Part shown: positions 40,098 to 48,938 of the stretch, one piece after another
Numbering within the stretch: the stretch's first letter is position 1
Layout of the letters: every line of letters starts with the position of its first letter
Source of the DNA: Nonomuraea rubra
GTDB lineage: Bacteria > Actinomycetota > Actinomycetes > Streptosporangiales > Streptosporangiaceae
Direction: 5' to 3'
Length of the DNA: 64,000 nt
Assembly (NCBI RefSeq): GCF_014207985.1
Contig: NZ_JACHMI010000001.1
Span: forward strand, 5,067,001-5,131,000
The notes under the pieces: model-generated
Seen by the model: the letters and a program-made list of their open reading frames with translations, nothing else
Told to the model about the DNA's origin: nothing
Databases searched by the model: none
Program-made: the position numbers and the translations under genes

Positions 40098-40601
40098 ATG
40101 AGCAGCGAGCGGCCAGGAGACGCCTCCGGCGGCGACAACCTCGGCTGGACGCTCGGCGTGCTGCTGCGCGCCTACCAGAGCACGGTCGTCACCGTGATCG
40201 GCGACCTGCCCCACGGCCCGCGCGGCTACCAGACGCTGGCCGCCGTCGTGGGCGGCGAGCATCCGACGCAGCTCGCCCTGGCCGCCCACCTGGGCATCGA
40301 CCGCACCGTGCTGACGTACCTGCTCGACGACCTGGTCGCGGCGGGCCTGGTGGAGCGCCGGCTCAACCCGGCCGACCGGCGGCAGCGCAGGATCGTGGCG
40401 ACCGCCGAGGGCGAGCGCGCGTTCCACGAGCTGGAGCGGCGCGTGCGCGACGCCGAGGACGGCCTGCTGGGCGCGCTCGACGCGGCCGAGCGCGACACGT
40501 TCAGAAAGCTCCTGTGGCGGGTGGCCTGTGACGTGCACGACATCGACCCGGTCTCCGACCCCTGTGACGTGGCCGAGGAGCTGCTCTCGGACGGCCGCTG
40601 A
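40098..40601 (+). CDS. MarR-family transcriptional regulator
   Basis: A 167-residue winged-helix protein: LAAHLGIDRTVLTYLLDDLV is the recognition helix, followed by the wing RRLNPADRRQRRIVATAEGE and dimerisation helices. It probably controls the LLM oxidoreductase genes starting at 40731, since the gap between them carries a paired inverted site. Ligands of MarR proteins are usually small aromatic compounds. Confidence 0.92.
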   Translation: MSSERPGDASGGDNLGWTLGVLLRAYQSTVVTVIGDLPHGPRGYQTLAAVVGGEHPTQLALAAHLGIDRTVLTYLLDDLVAAGLVERRLNPADRRQRRIVATAEGERAFHELERRVRDAEDGLLGALDAAERDTFRKLLWRVACDVHDIDPVSDPCDVAEELLSDGR

Positions 40602-40653
40602 GCCGTCGCCTCCATTCCTTGCATACGCGCGGAATGCCCATGCGCAATTTGCT

Positions 40654-40695
40654 GTTGTGCAACTCGTCTGCCGCAGAGATAGTCTGCTGCACAAC
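40654..40695. promoter_or_regulatory. Candidate MarR operator pair
   Basis: GTTGTGCAAC (40654-40663) and its near reverse complement GCTGCACAAC (40686-40695), centres 32 bp or three helical turns apart, in the promoter gap before the LLM oxidoreductase gene. Confidence 0.5.
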
Positions 40696-40730
40696 ACATC
40701 TGCCTTGCTCGGGCGGAGGAGGAACAGACC

Positions 40731-41642
40731 ATGCCTGACTACGGGCACGACCTGAAGTTCGGGTCCTTCATCACGCCGGCGAACGCCTCACCCAAAGAGG
40801 TCGTCGCGCTGGCCCAGGAGTCCGAGGCCGCCGGGCTCGACCTGGTGACCTTCCAGGACCACCCCTACCAGCCGGCCTTCCTCGACACCTGGACGCTGCT
40901 GTCGTACGTCGCCGCCCAGACGGAGCGCATCCACCTGTCGGGCAACGTGATCAACCTCCCGCTCCGCCCGCCCGCCGTGCTCGCCAGGGCCGCGGCCAGC
41001 CTCGACCTGCTCAGCGGCGGCCGGTTCGAGCTGGGGCTCGGGGCAGGCGGCTTCTGGGACGCCATCGAGGCCATGGGCGGCCGGCGGCTCAGCCCCGGCC
41101 AGGCCGTGGACGCGCTCAGCGAGGCCATCGACGTCATCCGCGGCGTCTGGGACGCGGGCAACCGGGCACGCTTCCGCGTGGACGGGACGTACTACCAGGT
41201 CGACGGGGCCAAGCGCGGGCCCGCCCCGGCGCACGACATCGGAATCTGGCTGGGCGCGTACAAGCCGAAGATGCTCCGCCTGACCGGCGCCAAGGCCGAC
41301 GGCTGGCTGCCCTCGCTGTCGTACATCCCGAGCCTGGACCAGATCGCCGAGGCCAACGCCACCATCGACGCCGCCGCCAGCGAGGCCGGACGCGAGCCCG
41401 CCGACGTCCGCCGCCTGCTCAACATCGCCGGGCGCTTCGGCGCGCCGGGCGAGCGGTTCCTGTCCGGGCCGCCCGAGCAGTGGGCCGAGCAGCTCGCGGT
41501 GCTGACGCTGGAGTACGGCTTCTCCGGATACATCCTCATGGCCGACGACGCGGCCAGCATCCGGACGTTCGGCGAGCAGGTCGCGCCCGGGGTGCGGGAG
41601 CTCGTGGCCAGGGAGCGCGCCGGCCGGGAAGCGGGGCGATGA
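40731..41642 (+). CDS. LLM-class flavin-dependent oxidoreductase
   Basis: A 303-residue luciferase-like TIM-barrel protein (SEAAGLDLVTFQDHPYQPAF; RPPAVLARAAASLDLLSGGR; ELGLGAGGFWDAIEAMGG; LGAYKPKMLRLTGAKADGWL). In actinomycetes this group usually uses F420 or FMN. GGAGGAGG precedes the ATG. The stop overlaps the start of the next gene (ATGA), whose N-terminal half is a paralog, so the two may form a heterodimer or a redundant pair. Likely under the adjacent MarR regulator. Confidence 0.92.
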   Translation: MPDYGHDLKFGSFITPANASPKEVVALAQESEAAGLDLVTFQDHPYQPAFLDTWTLLSYVAAQTERIHLSGNVINLPLRPPAVLARAAASLDLLSGGRFELGLGAGGFWDAIEAMGGRRLSPGQAVDALSEAIDVIRGVWDAGNRARFRVDGTYYQVDGAKRGPAPAHDIGIWLGAYKPKMLRLTGAKADGWLPSLSYIPSLDQIAEANATIDAAASEAGREPADVRRLLNIAGRFGAPGERFLSGPPEQWAEQLAVLTLEYGFSGYILMADDAASIRTFGEQVAPGVRELVARERAGREAGR

Positions 41643-44002
41643 CCGTGGACCACGGTCACCCGCTGCGGTTCGGGGTGCTGCTCACGTCCGACGGCGCCCG
41701 GCCGGAGGCCGCGGTGGAGCGGGCGCGGCTGAGCGAGGAGCTCGGCTACGACGTGGTGTCCTTCGTGGACACGCCCGGCGGGCTCGACGGCTGGACGCTG
41801 CTGAGCTGGGCCGCCGCCCGCACCAGCCGCATCCGCCTCCTGGCGGGCCCGGCCGGGCCGTTCGCCAACCCCGCCGTCGTGGCCCGCGCCGCCGCCGCCC
41901 TCGACCTGCTCTCGGACGGCCGCGTCGAGCTGGCCCTGGGCGCCCCCTTCACCTCCGTGGGCTCCATCGAGCCGGTCCCGGACGCGGCCCTCGCGAGCGC
42001 GGCCTCGGCCGGGCGGGCCGAGCCGGTCGCGGCGTACGAGGCGCTGGCCGAGCCGGTCGCGGCGTATGAAGCGCTGGGCGAGGCGATCGACGTCATCCGC
42101 GGCATCTGGGCCGCGCACGTACGCTCGCCCCTGCACTTCGACGGACGCCACCACCGCGTCGCGGGCGCGGAACGCGGCCCCGCACCGGCGCACAACATCC
42201 CGCTCTGGCTCGCCGCCGGCACCCACCCGGACGCCCTGCGCCTGGCCGCCGCCAAGGCCGACGGCTGGCTGCACACCGCCTCCGCCGAGGCCGACGCCCG
42301 GCTGCTCACCGCCCCCGCCCCCGCCCCCGCCCCCGCCCCCGCCATCGCCCCCTCCGGCGGCGACCTGGCGGCGGGCGGCGCCGTGATCGACGAGGCGGCC
42401 ACGGCGGCGGGGCGGGACCCGCGCGAGCTGCACCGCCTGACCTACCTCACCGGCCGCTTCACCGCCACCGCCGAAGGCCCGCTGACCGGCCCGCCCGAGC
42501 AATGGGTGGCCGACCTGCTCCCCCTGATCAGGAACGACGGCCTCAGCACCCTCCTCCTCGCCACCGACGACGAGGAAACCCTGCGCCGCTTCGCCACCGA
42601 GGTGGCCCCCGCGCTGCGCGCCGCCAGGGGAGAGGTCACCGGCCGCACCCCCGCCAGCCTGTTCGTACGCCGCCACCGCCGCGAGGGCATCGACTACGAC
42701 GCCATCCCCGCCGCCCTCACCGGCTCGGCCGTCGAACCGGGAGACGCCGCCTTCGCCCGCGTCCGCTCGACGTACCTGCGCGGCGGATCGCCCGGCCTGG
42801 TCCTGCGCCCCGGCACGCCGGACGAGGTCGGCCAGGCCGTCCGCTACGCCCGCACCCAACCCGTGAAGCTGTCCATCCGCAGCGGCGGGCACGGCATCAG
42901 CGGCCGTTCGACCAGCAACGGCGGCATCGTCATCGACGTGTCCCGGCTCAACGGGGTCGAGGTGCTCGACAAGGCCACCCGCCGCGTCCGCGTGCAGCCG
43001 GGCGCGCGCTGGAGCGACGTAGCCGCCGCGCTCTCCCCGCACGGCTGGGCGCTCACGTCCGGCGACTACGGCGGCGTGGGCGTCGGAGGGCTGGCCACCG
43101 CGGGCGGCATCGGCTGGTTCGTACGCGAGCAGGGCCTGACCATCGACCGCCTCCGCGCCGTGGACCTGGTGCTGGCCGACGGCAGCCTGGTGCGCGCGGA
43201 CGCCGAGGAGAACGCCGAGCTGTTCTGGGCCGTACGCGGGGCCGGGGCGAACTTCGGCATCGTCACGGCCTTCGAGTTCGAGGCGCACGAGGGCGGCGAG
43301 GTGGGGTTCGCCCAGCTCGTGGTGGACGCCACCGACACGGCGGGCTTCCTCCAGCGCTGGGGCGCCGCGATGGAGGCCGCCCCGCGCGACCTCACGAGCT
43401 CGCTCATCATCGGCCGGGCCAGGCCCGGGCAGCCGATCGTGGCCCAGATCATGGCGGTCGTGCACTCCGGCGACGCCGAGACGATCATCAACCGGCTGCA
43501 GCCGATCGCGGCCACGGCGCCGCTGCTGGACCACTCGATCCAGGTGCTGCCGTACGAGGCGATCATGCACGTGCCGCACGGACCCCACGACGCCCAGGGC
43601 GAGCCGGTGACCAGGGCGGGCCTCGCCGACCACCTCACCCCGGAGCTCGCCGCCGCGGCCGCGCGGCTCGTCGCCAGCGGGCACACGTACTTCTTCCAGG
43701 TCCGCGCCGCCGGCGGCGCCGCCTCCGACGTGCCCCCGGACGCCACCGCGTACGCGGGCCGCTCGGCCAACTTCTCGCTCGTGGCGTTCGGCCCCGCCCG
43801 CCGCGCCCTCGACGAGCAGTGGGACGCCATGCTGCACCACTTCTCCGGCCAGTACATCAACTTCGAGACCGACCTGCGCCCCGAGCGCATCCAGGAGGCC
43901 TACCCCGAGCCCACGCTGCGGCGGCTGCGCGCGCTCAAGCGCCGCTACGACCCCGCCAACGTCTTCCGCGACAACTTCAACATCACCCCGTCGGACCCCT
44001 GA
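41639..44002 (+). CDS. Fusion protein: LLM flavin oxidoreductase + BBE-type FAD oxidase
   Basis: A 787-residue protein. Residues 1-325 are an LLM barrel (FGVLLTSDGARPEAAVERAR, ANPAVVARAAAALDLLSDGR, WLAAGTHPDALRLAAAKADG) containing a duplicated AEPVAAYEAL and a (PA)n stretch. Residues 375-787 are a complete berberine-bridge-like FAD oxidase: VRYARTQPVKLSIRSGGHG with the His (about 418) that normally binds FAD covalently, GLATAGGIGWFVREQGLTID with no second Cys anchor, LFWAVRGAGANFGIVTAFEF and the C-terminal YDPANVFRDNFNI. The linker (RTPASLFVRRHRREGIDYDA) begins the BBE homology. The frame is continuous with no sign of sequencing error. Two flavin enzymes in one chain suggest sequential reduction and oxidation of the same substrate. 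Confidence 0.9.
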   Translation: MTVDHGHPLRFGVLLTSDGARPEAAVERARLSEELGYDVVSFVDTPGGLDGWTLLSWAAARTSRIRLLAGPAGPFANPAVVARAAAALDLLSDGRVELALGAPFTSVGSIEPVPDAALASAASAGRAEPVAAYEALAEPVAAYEALGEAIDVIRGIWAAHVRSPLHFDGRHHRVAGAERGPAPAHNIPLWLAAGTHPDALRLAAAKADGWLHTASAEADARLLTAPAPAPAPAPAIAPSGGDLAAGGAVIDEAATAAGRDPRELHRLTYLTGRFTATAEGPLTGPPEQWVADLLPLIRNDGLSTLLLATDDEETLRRFATEVAPALRAARGEVTGRTPASLFVRRHRREGIDYDAIPAALTGSAVEPGDAAFARVRSTYLRGGSPGLVLRPGTPDEVGQAVRYARTQPVKLSIRSGGHGISGRSTSNGGIVIDVSRLNGVEVLDKATRRVRVQPGARWSDVAAALSPHGWALTSGDYGGVGVGGLATAGGIGWFVREQGLTIDRLRAVDLVLADGSLVRADAEENAELFWAVRGAGANFGIVTAFEFEAHEGGEVGFAQLVVDATDTAGFLQRWGAAMEAAPRDLTSSLIIGRARPGQPIVAQIMAVVHSGDAETIINRLQPIAATAPLLDHSIQVLPYEAIMHVPHGPHDAQGEPVTRAGLADHLTPELAAAAARLVASGHTYFFQVRAAGGAASDVPPDATAYAGRSANFSLVAFGPARRALDEQWDAMLHHFSGQYINFETDLRPERIQEAYPEPTLRRLRALKRRYDPANVFRDNFNITPSDP
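42017..42076. repeat. 30-bp tandem duplication in the LLM half
   Basis: Units 42017-42046 and 42047-42076 differ at two positions (TAC/TAT, GAG/GAA) and duplicate AEPVAAYEAL in frame. Confidence 0.9.
42311..42343. repeat. Hexanucleotide repeat (GCCCCC)n
   Basis: Five and a half GCCCCC units encoding an Ala-Pro stretch in a surface loop of the LLM half; prone to slippage. Confidence 0.9.
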
Positions 44003-44008
44003 CCGGCG

Positions 44009-44875
44009 TCACGCGACGTCCCACAGCAGCCGGTAGTAGGCGATCCGCTCCTCGTCCGGCTCGATCCCGTACCCCTCGTACAGGTGGCCGTCATGACCGG
44101 GCCCGTAGTTGTACTCCGTGCTCCACGCGGCCACCGCCAGGTCGGCCCAGCGGTCGGCGAGCCCGAGCGAGCCGAGATCGACGTGCGCGGCGAACGTGCC
44201 GTCGCCGTGCAGCAGCGTGTTCGGCACGCACGCGTCGCCATGACAGACGACCAGCCGGTCGACCGGCGGCGGCTCCCCGAGCCGGGCCCGGACCTCGGCC
44301 AGGCGGACCCGCCGCCGCCCGGCCGCCCCGTCGGTCGGACCCTCGCCGACGGTGCTGCGCCCGCCGACGGTGCTGCGCTCGCCAGTGGCGCTGTGTGCGC
44401 TGGCGGCGATGTGCTCGTCGGCGTGACGCAGCCGCCGGGCCACGCTCCAGTCGAACGGGCACTGCGCCACGGGCAGGGCGTCGTGCAGGAGGCGCAGCCC
44501 CCGGCCGATCGCGGCCGCCGCGACGGCCGGATCGGCGACCCAGCGCGGATCCACCGCCGGCACCCCGGGCACGGCCGCCGTCACCAGCCACTCCCCGCCG
44601 GCGTCCTTCCCGTGCTGGAGCACCCGCGGCACCGGCACCCACCGGCCCGCCCACGCCAGCCGCTCGGCCTCCGCGCCCAGGTCGATCTCCGGCGTGCCCG
44701 CGGCGACCCACTTGGCGTACCTGACGGCGCCGCCGGGAGCGTCGAGGCGGAACGTCAGCCCGCCCAGCAGGTTGCGCCACACCGGGGTGACGGCATCACC
44801 CCGCGCCAGCGCGGCGATCGCCTCGGGAACGGTCACGGGACCGTCCGGTACCTCGGACCTCACGCTCACGGACAC
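44009..44875 (-). CDS. Aminoglycoside 3'-phosphotransferase family protein
   Basis: A 288-residue kinase-fold protein of the APH(3') type: VVCHGDACVPNTLLHGDG (Brenner motif with catalytic Asp) and HVDLGSLGLADRWADLAVAA (metal-binding Asp) are close to APH(3') sequences, as are GVPAVDPRW and the C-terminal YYRLLWDV. It may give aminoglycoside resistance or phosphorylate another hydroxyl compound. GTG at 44875 is preferred because GGGAGG is 5 nt upstream; the frame extends 32 codons further without homology. An insert at residues 160-185 is built on an 18-bp repeat. Convergent with the fusion gene, 6 nt apart. Confidence 0.87.
   Translation of the reverse strand: MSVSVRSEVPDGPVTVPEAIAALARGDAVTPVWRNLLGGLTFRLDAPGGAVRYAKWVAAGTPEIDLGAEAERLAWAGRWVPVPRVLQHGKDAGGEWLVTAAVPGVPAVDPRWVADPAVAAAAIGRGLRLLHDALPVAQCPFDWSVARRLRHADEHIAASAHSATGERSTVGGRSTVGEGPTDGAAGRRRVRLAEVRARLGEPPPVDRLVVCHGDACVPNTLLHGDGTFAAHVDLGSLGLADRWADLAVAAWSTEYNYGPGHDGHLYEGYGIEPDEERIAYYRLLWDVA
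44345..44380. repeat. 18-bp tandem repeat in the APH gene
   Basis: Units 44345-44362 and 44363-44380 (CGCCGACGGTGCTGCGC) differ by one base; they encode RSTVG/GSTVG repeats in a loop. Confidence 0.85.
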
Positions 44876-45025
44876 CGGATCCTCCCAGCCGGACCGGCCC
44901 ATCGGCAAAGGATTTTCGCCGCCGACCGCGTACGTCCCCGGCCCCGAATCACGCAGCCACTTTTCCTCCACGCCGGCAGCCTGATAGGCAACTCCTGACA
45001 GAGATCACGAGACGGAGGGCGATCG

Positions 45026-46222
45026 GTGGCCGCAACCTCGTTAGGACCCGCGTACAACCGGCTGTGGCTGGCGACCGCACTGTCCAATCTCGGCGACGGC
45101 ATCCGGATGGCGGCCTTACCGTTGCTGGCAGCCGCCATGACACCGGATCCGGTCGCGGTGGCCGGCGTCGCCATCGCCGGCCAGAGCCCCTGGCTGATCT
45201 TCGGCCTGGTCGCGGGCGCCGTCGTCGATCGTTTCGACCGGCGCCGGCTGACGGTCGTCGTCGACGTGGTCCGTGTGCTGCTGCTGGTCGTCCTCGTCGC
45301 CGCGCTGTCCCTCGGCATCGCCGGAATCGTCCTGGTGTACGCGGTGGCGTTCTGCTGCGGCATCGGCGAGACCCTGCGCGACACGGCGACGGCCACCCTC
45401 CTTCCGCCCCTGGTCAGCGACGCCGACCTCGACCGGGCCAACGGCGGCCTGGTCAACGCCGAAGTCGCGGGCAACGAACTGGTGGGGCCGCCGATCGGCG
45501 GATACCTGTTCGGGATCGCGATGGTGCTCCCGTTCGCTGTCAACGGCGGCACGCTGGCGGTGGCGGCGGCCCTGATCTTCAGCCTCCCGAACGTGTTCGC
45601 CCCGAAGGCCGGCTCCGCCGCCCGCAAGGGCCGGATCCGGCGTGACACGCTCGCGGGGCTGCGATGGCTGGCACGTCATCGGCGGCTCCGCCTGCTGCTC
45701 GTCCTCGGCGGCGTGTTCGCGTTGATGGACAGCGCCTGGTTCGCGATCCTCGTCCTGTACGTCCCCCAGGTGCTCGGCCTGCCCGGGTGGGGTTACGGCG
45801 TGTTGCTGGGTGTGGGCGCGATCGGAGGCCTGGCCGGCGGCTACTTCGCGGCACGCATCACCCGCTGGATCGGATCCACGGCGGCACTGACCAGTTGCCT
45901 CGCGTTCGCCGCGGCGGGGCAGCTGATGCTCGGAGTGACCACGTCCGCCGTCGTCGCCGCCTCGGGGCTGGCCATCACGAGCGGCGCGTTCGGGGTGTGG
46001 GCGGTCGTGGCCCGCACACTGCGGCAACGGCTGACGCCTTCCGAACTCCTCGGCCGGGTCAGCAGCGCGTCGATGACCGTGGTGATGGGAGCGGCACCTG
46101 TGGGCGCACTCGCCGGTGGGCTCCTCGCGGCCGAGTGGGGCTTGACCGCGCCGATCCTGGCGGGGGTGCCCGTCCTCGCGGCGGGTGCCCTCGTCTGCGC
46201 CTTCAGAATGCGCGCGGACTGA
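45026..46222 (+). CDS. MFS transporter
   Basis: A 398-residue protein with about 12 TM helices. WLATALSNLGDGIRMAALPL and DRFDRRRLTVVVDVVRVLLL match the MFS_3/enterobactin-exporter-like group, as does ETLRDTATATLLPPLVSDAD. It is an exporter by family. GTG at 45026 follows ACGGAGGG. It is divergent from the APH gene (150 bp), so both may be induced together. Confidence 0.9.
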   Translation: MAATSLGPAYNRLWLATALSNLGDGIRMAALPLLAAAMTPDPVAVAGVAIAGQSPWLIFGLVAGAVVDRFDRRRLTVVVDVVRVLLLVVLVAALSLGIAGIVLVYAVAFCCGIGETLRDTATATLLPPLVSDADLDRANGGLVNAEVAGNELVGPPIGGYLFGIAMVLPFAVNGGTLAVAAALIFSLPNVFAPKAGSAARKGRIRRDTLAGLRWLARHRRLRLLLVLGGVFALMDSAWFAILVLYVPQVLGLPGWGYGVLLGVGAIGGLAGGYFAARITRWIGSTAALTSCLAFAAAGQLMLGVTTSAVVAASGLAITSGAFGVWAVVARTLRQRLTPSELLGRVSSASMTVVMGAAPVGALAGGLLAAEWGLTAPILAGVPVLAAGALVCAFRMRAD

Positions 46223-46252
46223 GCGGGGCGTCCGCGTTCTCGGCTCTGGACC

Positions 46253-46726
46253 TCAGTGCTGGATCAGCCCGCCGACCGGGACGGTAGCCACATGCCCGGT
46301 CGGGGGCAGGCTCCGCGCCAGAGCGAGGCCCACGTCGACCAGCGACGACCGGCGGAGGCCGGCCACGCCGGTGACCGGTGTCCAGACCGACTCCACGATC
46401 TCGCCGCCCGGCTCCGGCCGGAGCCGCCCGCCGGTGATCCGGACCTGGTAGAAGACGCCGACGTTCTGGTGCTCGGGCAGGCCGGGCCTGATCCGCTCAC
46501 CTGCGGGGATCACCCGCGAGTCCACGCCCAGCAGGCGTTCGACCACCCCGTCGCAGCCGGTCTCCTCGGCGAGCTCCCGGATGACCGCGTCGAACGGATC
46601 CTCCCCGTGCTCGACCTTCCCGCCCGGAAGCGTCCAGTTCAGCTCGCCCTCCGGGTTCGCGTGGTGAGCGAGCAGCACCCGTCCGTCGTCGATGCACACG
46701 GCGTACGCCGCCAGCCGGAAACTCAT
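46253..46726 (-). CDS. NUDIX hydrolase
   Basis: A 157-residue protein with a perfect NUDIX box: GKVEHGEDPFDAVI then RELAEETGC (GX5EX7REUXEEXGU). WTLPGGKVEHG precedes it. It hydrolyses a nucleoside-diphosphate derivative; the substrate cannot be told. ATG at 46726 is preferred over the GTG at 46729. Convergent with the MFS gene. Confidence 0.9.
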   Translation of the reverse strand: MSFRLAAYAVCIDDGRVLLAHHANPEGELNWTLPGGKVEHGEDPFDAVIRELAEETGCDGVVERLLGVDSRVIPAGERIRPGLPEHQNVGVFYQVRITGGRLRPEPGGEIVESVWTPVTGVAGLRRSSLVDVGLALARSLPPTGHVATVPVGGLIQH

Positions 46727-46830
46727 CACCGCACGCTATCCAACGCCCGGGACCCGCGCCAACGGCGTTTGACCTTGACGCGACGTCAGCGTCTTCACTG
46801 GGAGCAACCACTCCGAGAGGCGCGAAACCC

Positions 46831-47988
46831 ATGATCCTCCCGTTCGACCGGCCCGGCCCGCTCGCACCCCCGCCCGAGTACGCCCGGCTCAGGGACACCA
46901 CCCCGGTCGCCCGCGTACGAACCCCCGACGGCCGCGAAGCGTGGCTCGTGACCTCCTACGACGCCGTCGCCACGGTCCTGTCCGACCGCCGGTTCGGCCT
47001 CGCGCCGCCCGGGAGCGCGTACCCGGGCAACGAGACCCTGTTCCAGGACGGCGAGGCGCACGCCCGGCTGCGGCGGCTGGTGTCGAAGGCGTTCGGGCCG
47101 CGCGCGGTCGAGGGGATGCGCGCCCGCGTCGAGCGGGTGGCGGGCGAGCACGTCGCCGCGCTCGCCCGGTCCGGCCCGCCCGCCGACCTCGTGGCCGGGC
47201 TGGCCGCGCCGCTGTCGATCACGGTGATCGGGGAGCTGCTCGGCGTGGACGCCGGGGACCGCGCGCACGTCCAGGAGCTGGCGGGCACCGGTGGGGCCGA
47301 CTTCGTGTTCGGGGACGAGGAGGAGATGGCCAGGGCCGCCAAGGCGTGGGAGGGACTGACGGCGTACGCCGCCACGCTGGTCGAGGCTCGCCGGGCGGCT
47401 CCGGGTGACGACCTGCTCAGCTCGCTGATCACCGTGCGGGACGCCTGCGACGGGCGGCTCGGCGATGGCGAGCTGGTCGCCATGGCCGCCACCATCGTCT
47501 CCGCCGGATACCTCTCGGCCCGCAACGCCATCGCCACCGCCGCCCTCCGGCTGCTCACCGAGGACCGCCTGGCCGACGTCACGGGCGAGCAGGCAGGCGC
47601 CGTCGTCGAAGAGGTGCTGCGGCTGCAGTCCGGGCTGACCGGCGAGCCCTTCCCCCGCTTCGCCCAGACCGGCCTCGACCTGGCCGGCGTCGCGATCGCC
47701 GCCGGTGACCTGGTGCTGGTCCGGCTCGAAGCGGCGCACCGCGACCCCCGGCACTTCGCCGGCCCCGACACGTTCGTCGCGGGCCGGGACTCCAGCCCGT
47801 CCCTGGTGTTCGGGCACGGCGTGCACTACTGCCTCGGCGCGCCCCTCGCCCGGCTGGAGGTGGGCGCCGCGCTCGCCGCCCTGGCCCGCCGGCTGCCCGG
47901 CCTGCGCCTGCTCGGCACGGCCGATGACATCGTCTGGGCCCGCGACGGCGCCGACATCGGCCCGGCCGCCCTCCACGTCACCTGGTAA
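46831..47988 (+). CDS. Cytochrome P450 with non-canonical I-helix
   Basis: A 385-residue actinomycete P450. EEVLRLQSG (ExxR) and FGHGVHYCLGAPLARLE with the heme Cys at about residue 334 are intact. The I-helix, normally AGHETT, reads SAGYLSARN near residue 225, so the acid-alcohol pair that delivers protons is replaced by Leu-Ser. Such changes occur in P450s that use substrate hydroxyls for proton delivery or catalyse unusual reactions. No ferredoxin gene is adjacent. It lies between the divergent NUDIX and convergent methyltransferase genes. Confidence 0.9.
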   Translation: MILPFDRPGPLAPPPEYARLRDTTPVARVRTPDGREAWLVTSYDAVATVLSDRRFGLAPPGSAYPGNETLFQDGEAHARLRRLVSKAFGPRAVEGMRARVERVAGEHVAALARSGPPADLVAGLAAPLSITVIGELLGVDAGDRAHVQELAGTGGADFVFGDEEEMARAAKAWEGLTAYAATLVEARRAAPGDDLLSSLITVRDACDGRLGDGELVAMAATIVSAGYLSARNAIATAALRLLTEDRLADVTGEQAGAVVEEVLRLQSGLTGEPFPRFAQTGLDLAGVAIAAGDLVLVRLEAAHRDPRHFAGPDTFVAGRDSSPSLVFGHGVHYCLGAPLARLEVGAALAALARRLPGLRLLGTADDIVWARDGADIGPAALHVTW

Positions 47989-48050
47989 CACACCTGCGCC
48001 CGCTGGTCAGCGCGTTCCTGTGCTGAACAGCAGGTCCGGGGCGAAGACTG

Positions 48051-48794
48051 TCAGGACTGGCGCAGCAGCAGCGTGACGAAGCCGAGGAAGCCGCGGTAAC
48101 CGCCGAGCCACAGGTCGCGGTGCTCGCGGGCGGCGGCCAGCGCGGCCTCGCCGTCCGGGCCCGGGTGGTCGAGGGCCCAGCGGGTGAGCGTGCCCGTCCA
48201 GGACCACTCGTACTCGTCCCACTCGTCGGGCGTGCTGGTGTGACCGTAGACGGTGGCGAATCCGGCGTTCTCCGCGCGCGCCACCGTCCCGGCCAGGTCG
48301 GCGTACTCGCCGGGCTCGGCGCCGAACCGGGCGAGCTGCTCGGGGGAGGGCGGCCGCTCCCAGAAGCCCTCACCGACCAGGGCGAGCCCGGAGGAGGGAC
48401 GCAGGTGACCGCGCACGGCGTCCAGGGTCGGCATCAGCCCGCCGAACGCGTGCGTCGCGCCGACGCACAACACCAGGTCGTACGGCTCCCCGCCGGTGAA
48501 CGCGGCGGCCGGGGTGTGGTGCAGGCGCAGCCGGTCGGACACCCCGCGGCGCCCGGCCTCCTCGGCGGCCCCGGCGAACCCGGTGTCGGAGAGGTCCACC
48601 CCGTCGGCCGTCGCGTCCGGATACAGCGACAGGGCCCTGACCAGCCACGCCGCCTCACCGCAGCCCAGGTCGAGGATGCGGGCCCGCGCCGGCAGCTTCG
48701 CCCGGGTGAGCAGCCGCTCCAGGTGACCTTCGCTGACGGGGGCGGCGATGGGGTGGTCAGCGTGGGCGTGGTGACTGATCAGGTTGCGTTCCAT
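48051..48794 (-). CDS. SAM-dependent methyltransferase
   Basis: A 247-residue class I methyltransferase: ARILDLGCGEAAWLVRAL is motif I, ATADGVDLSDTGF the acidic end of beta 2, and YDLVLCVGATHAFGG motif IV. The substrate-side region has WERPPSPEQLARFG and YEWSWTGTLTRWA. ATG at 48794 begins the homology; an upstream in-frame start at 48878 adds a Cys-rich tail of doubtful reality. The substrate is unknown. Confidence 0.87.
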   Translation of the reverse strand: MERNLISHHAHADHPIAAPVSEGHLERLLTRAKLPARARILDLGCGEAAWLVRALSLYPDATADGVDLSDTGFAGAAEEAGRRGVSDRLRLHHTPAAAFTGGEPYDLVLCVGATHAFGGLMPTLDAVRGHLRPSSGLALVGEGFWERPPSPEQLARFGAEPGEYADLAGTVARAENAGFATVYGHTSTPDEWDEYEWSWTGTLTRWALDHPGPDGEAALAAAREHRDLWLGGYRGFLGFVTLLLRQS

Positions 48795-48938
48795 CCGGCG
48801 CAATATGCCGCATCGACAGTCAGGACGGCAAAACGGGCCGGAAATCTCCGGCACCCCGTCACACTTCCCCGGCGGCATCCGTCATATCCGTGCCCCGGGA
48901 CGCCCGGGACCGACACTGACACGAGAACCGAGGAGAAC

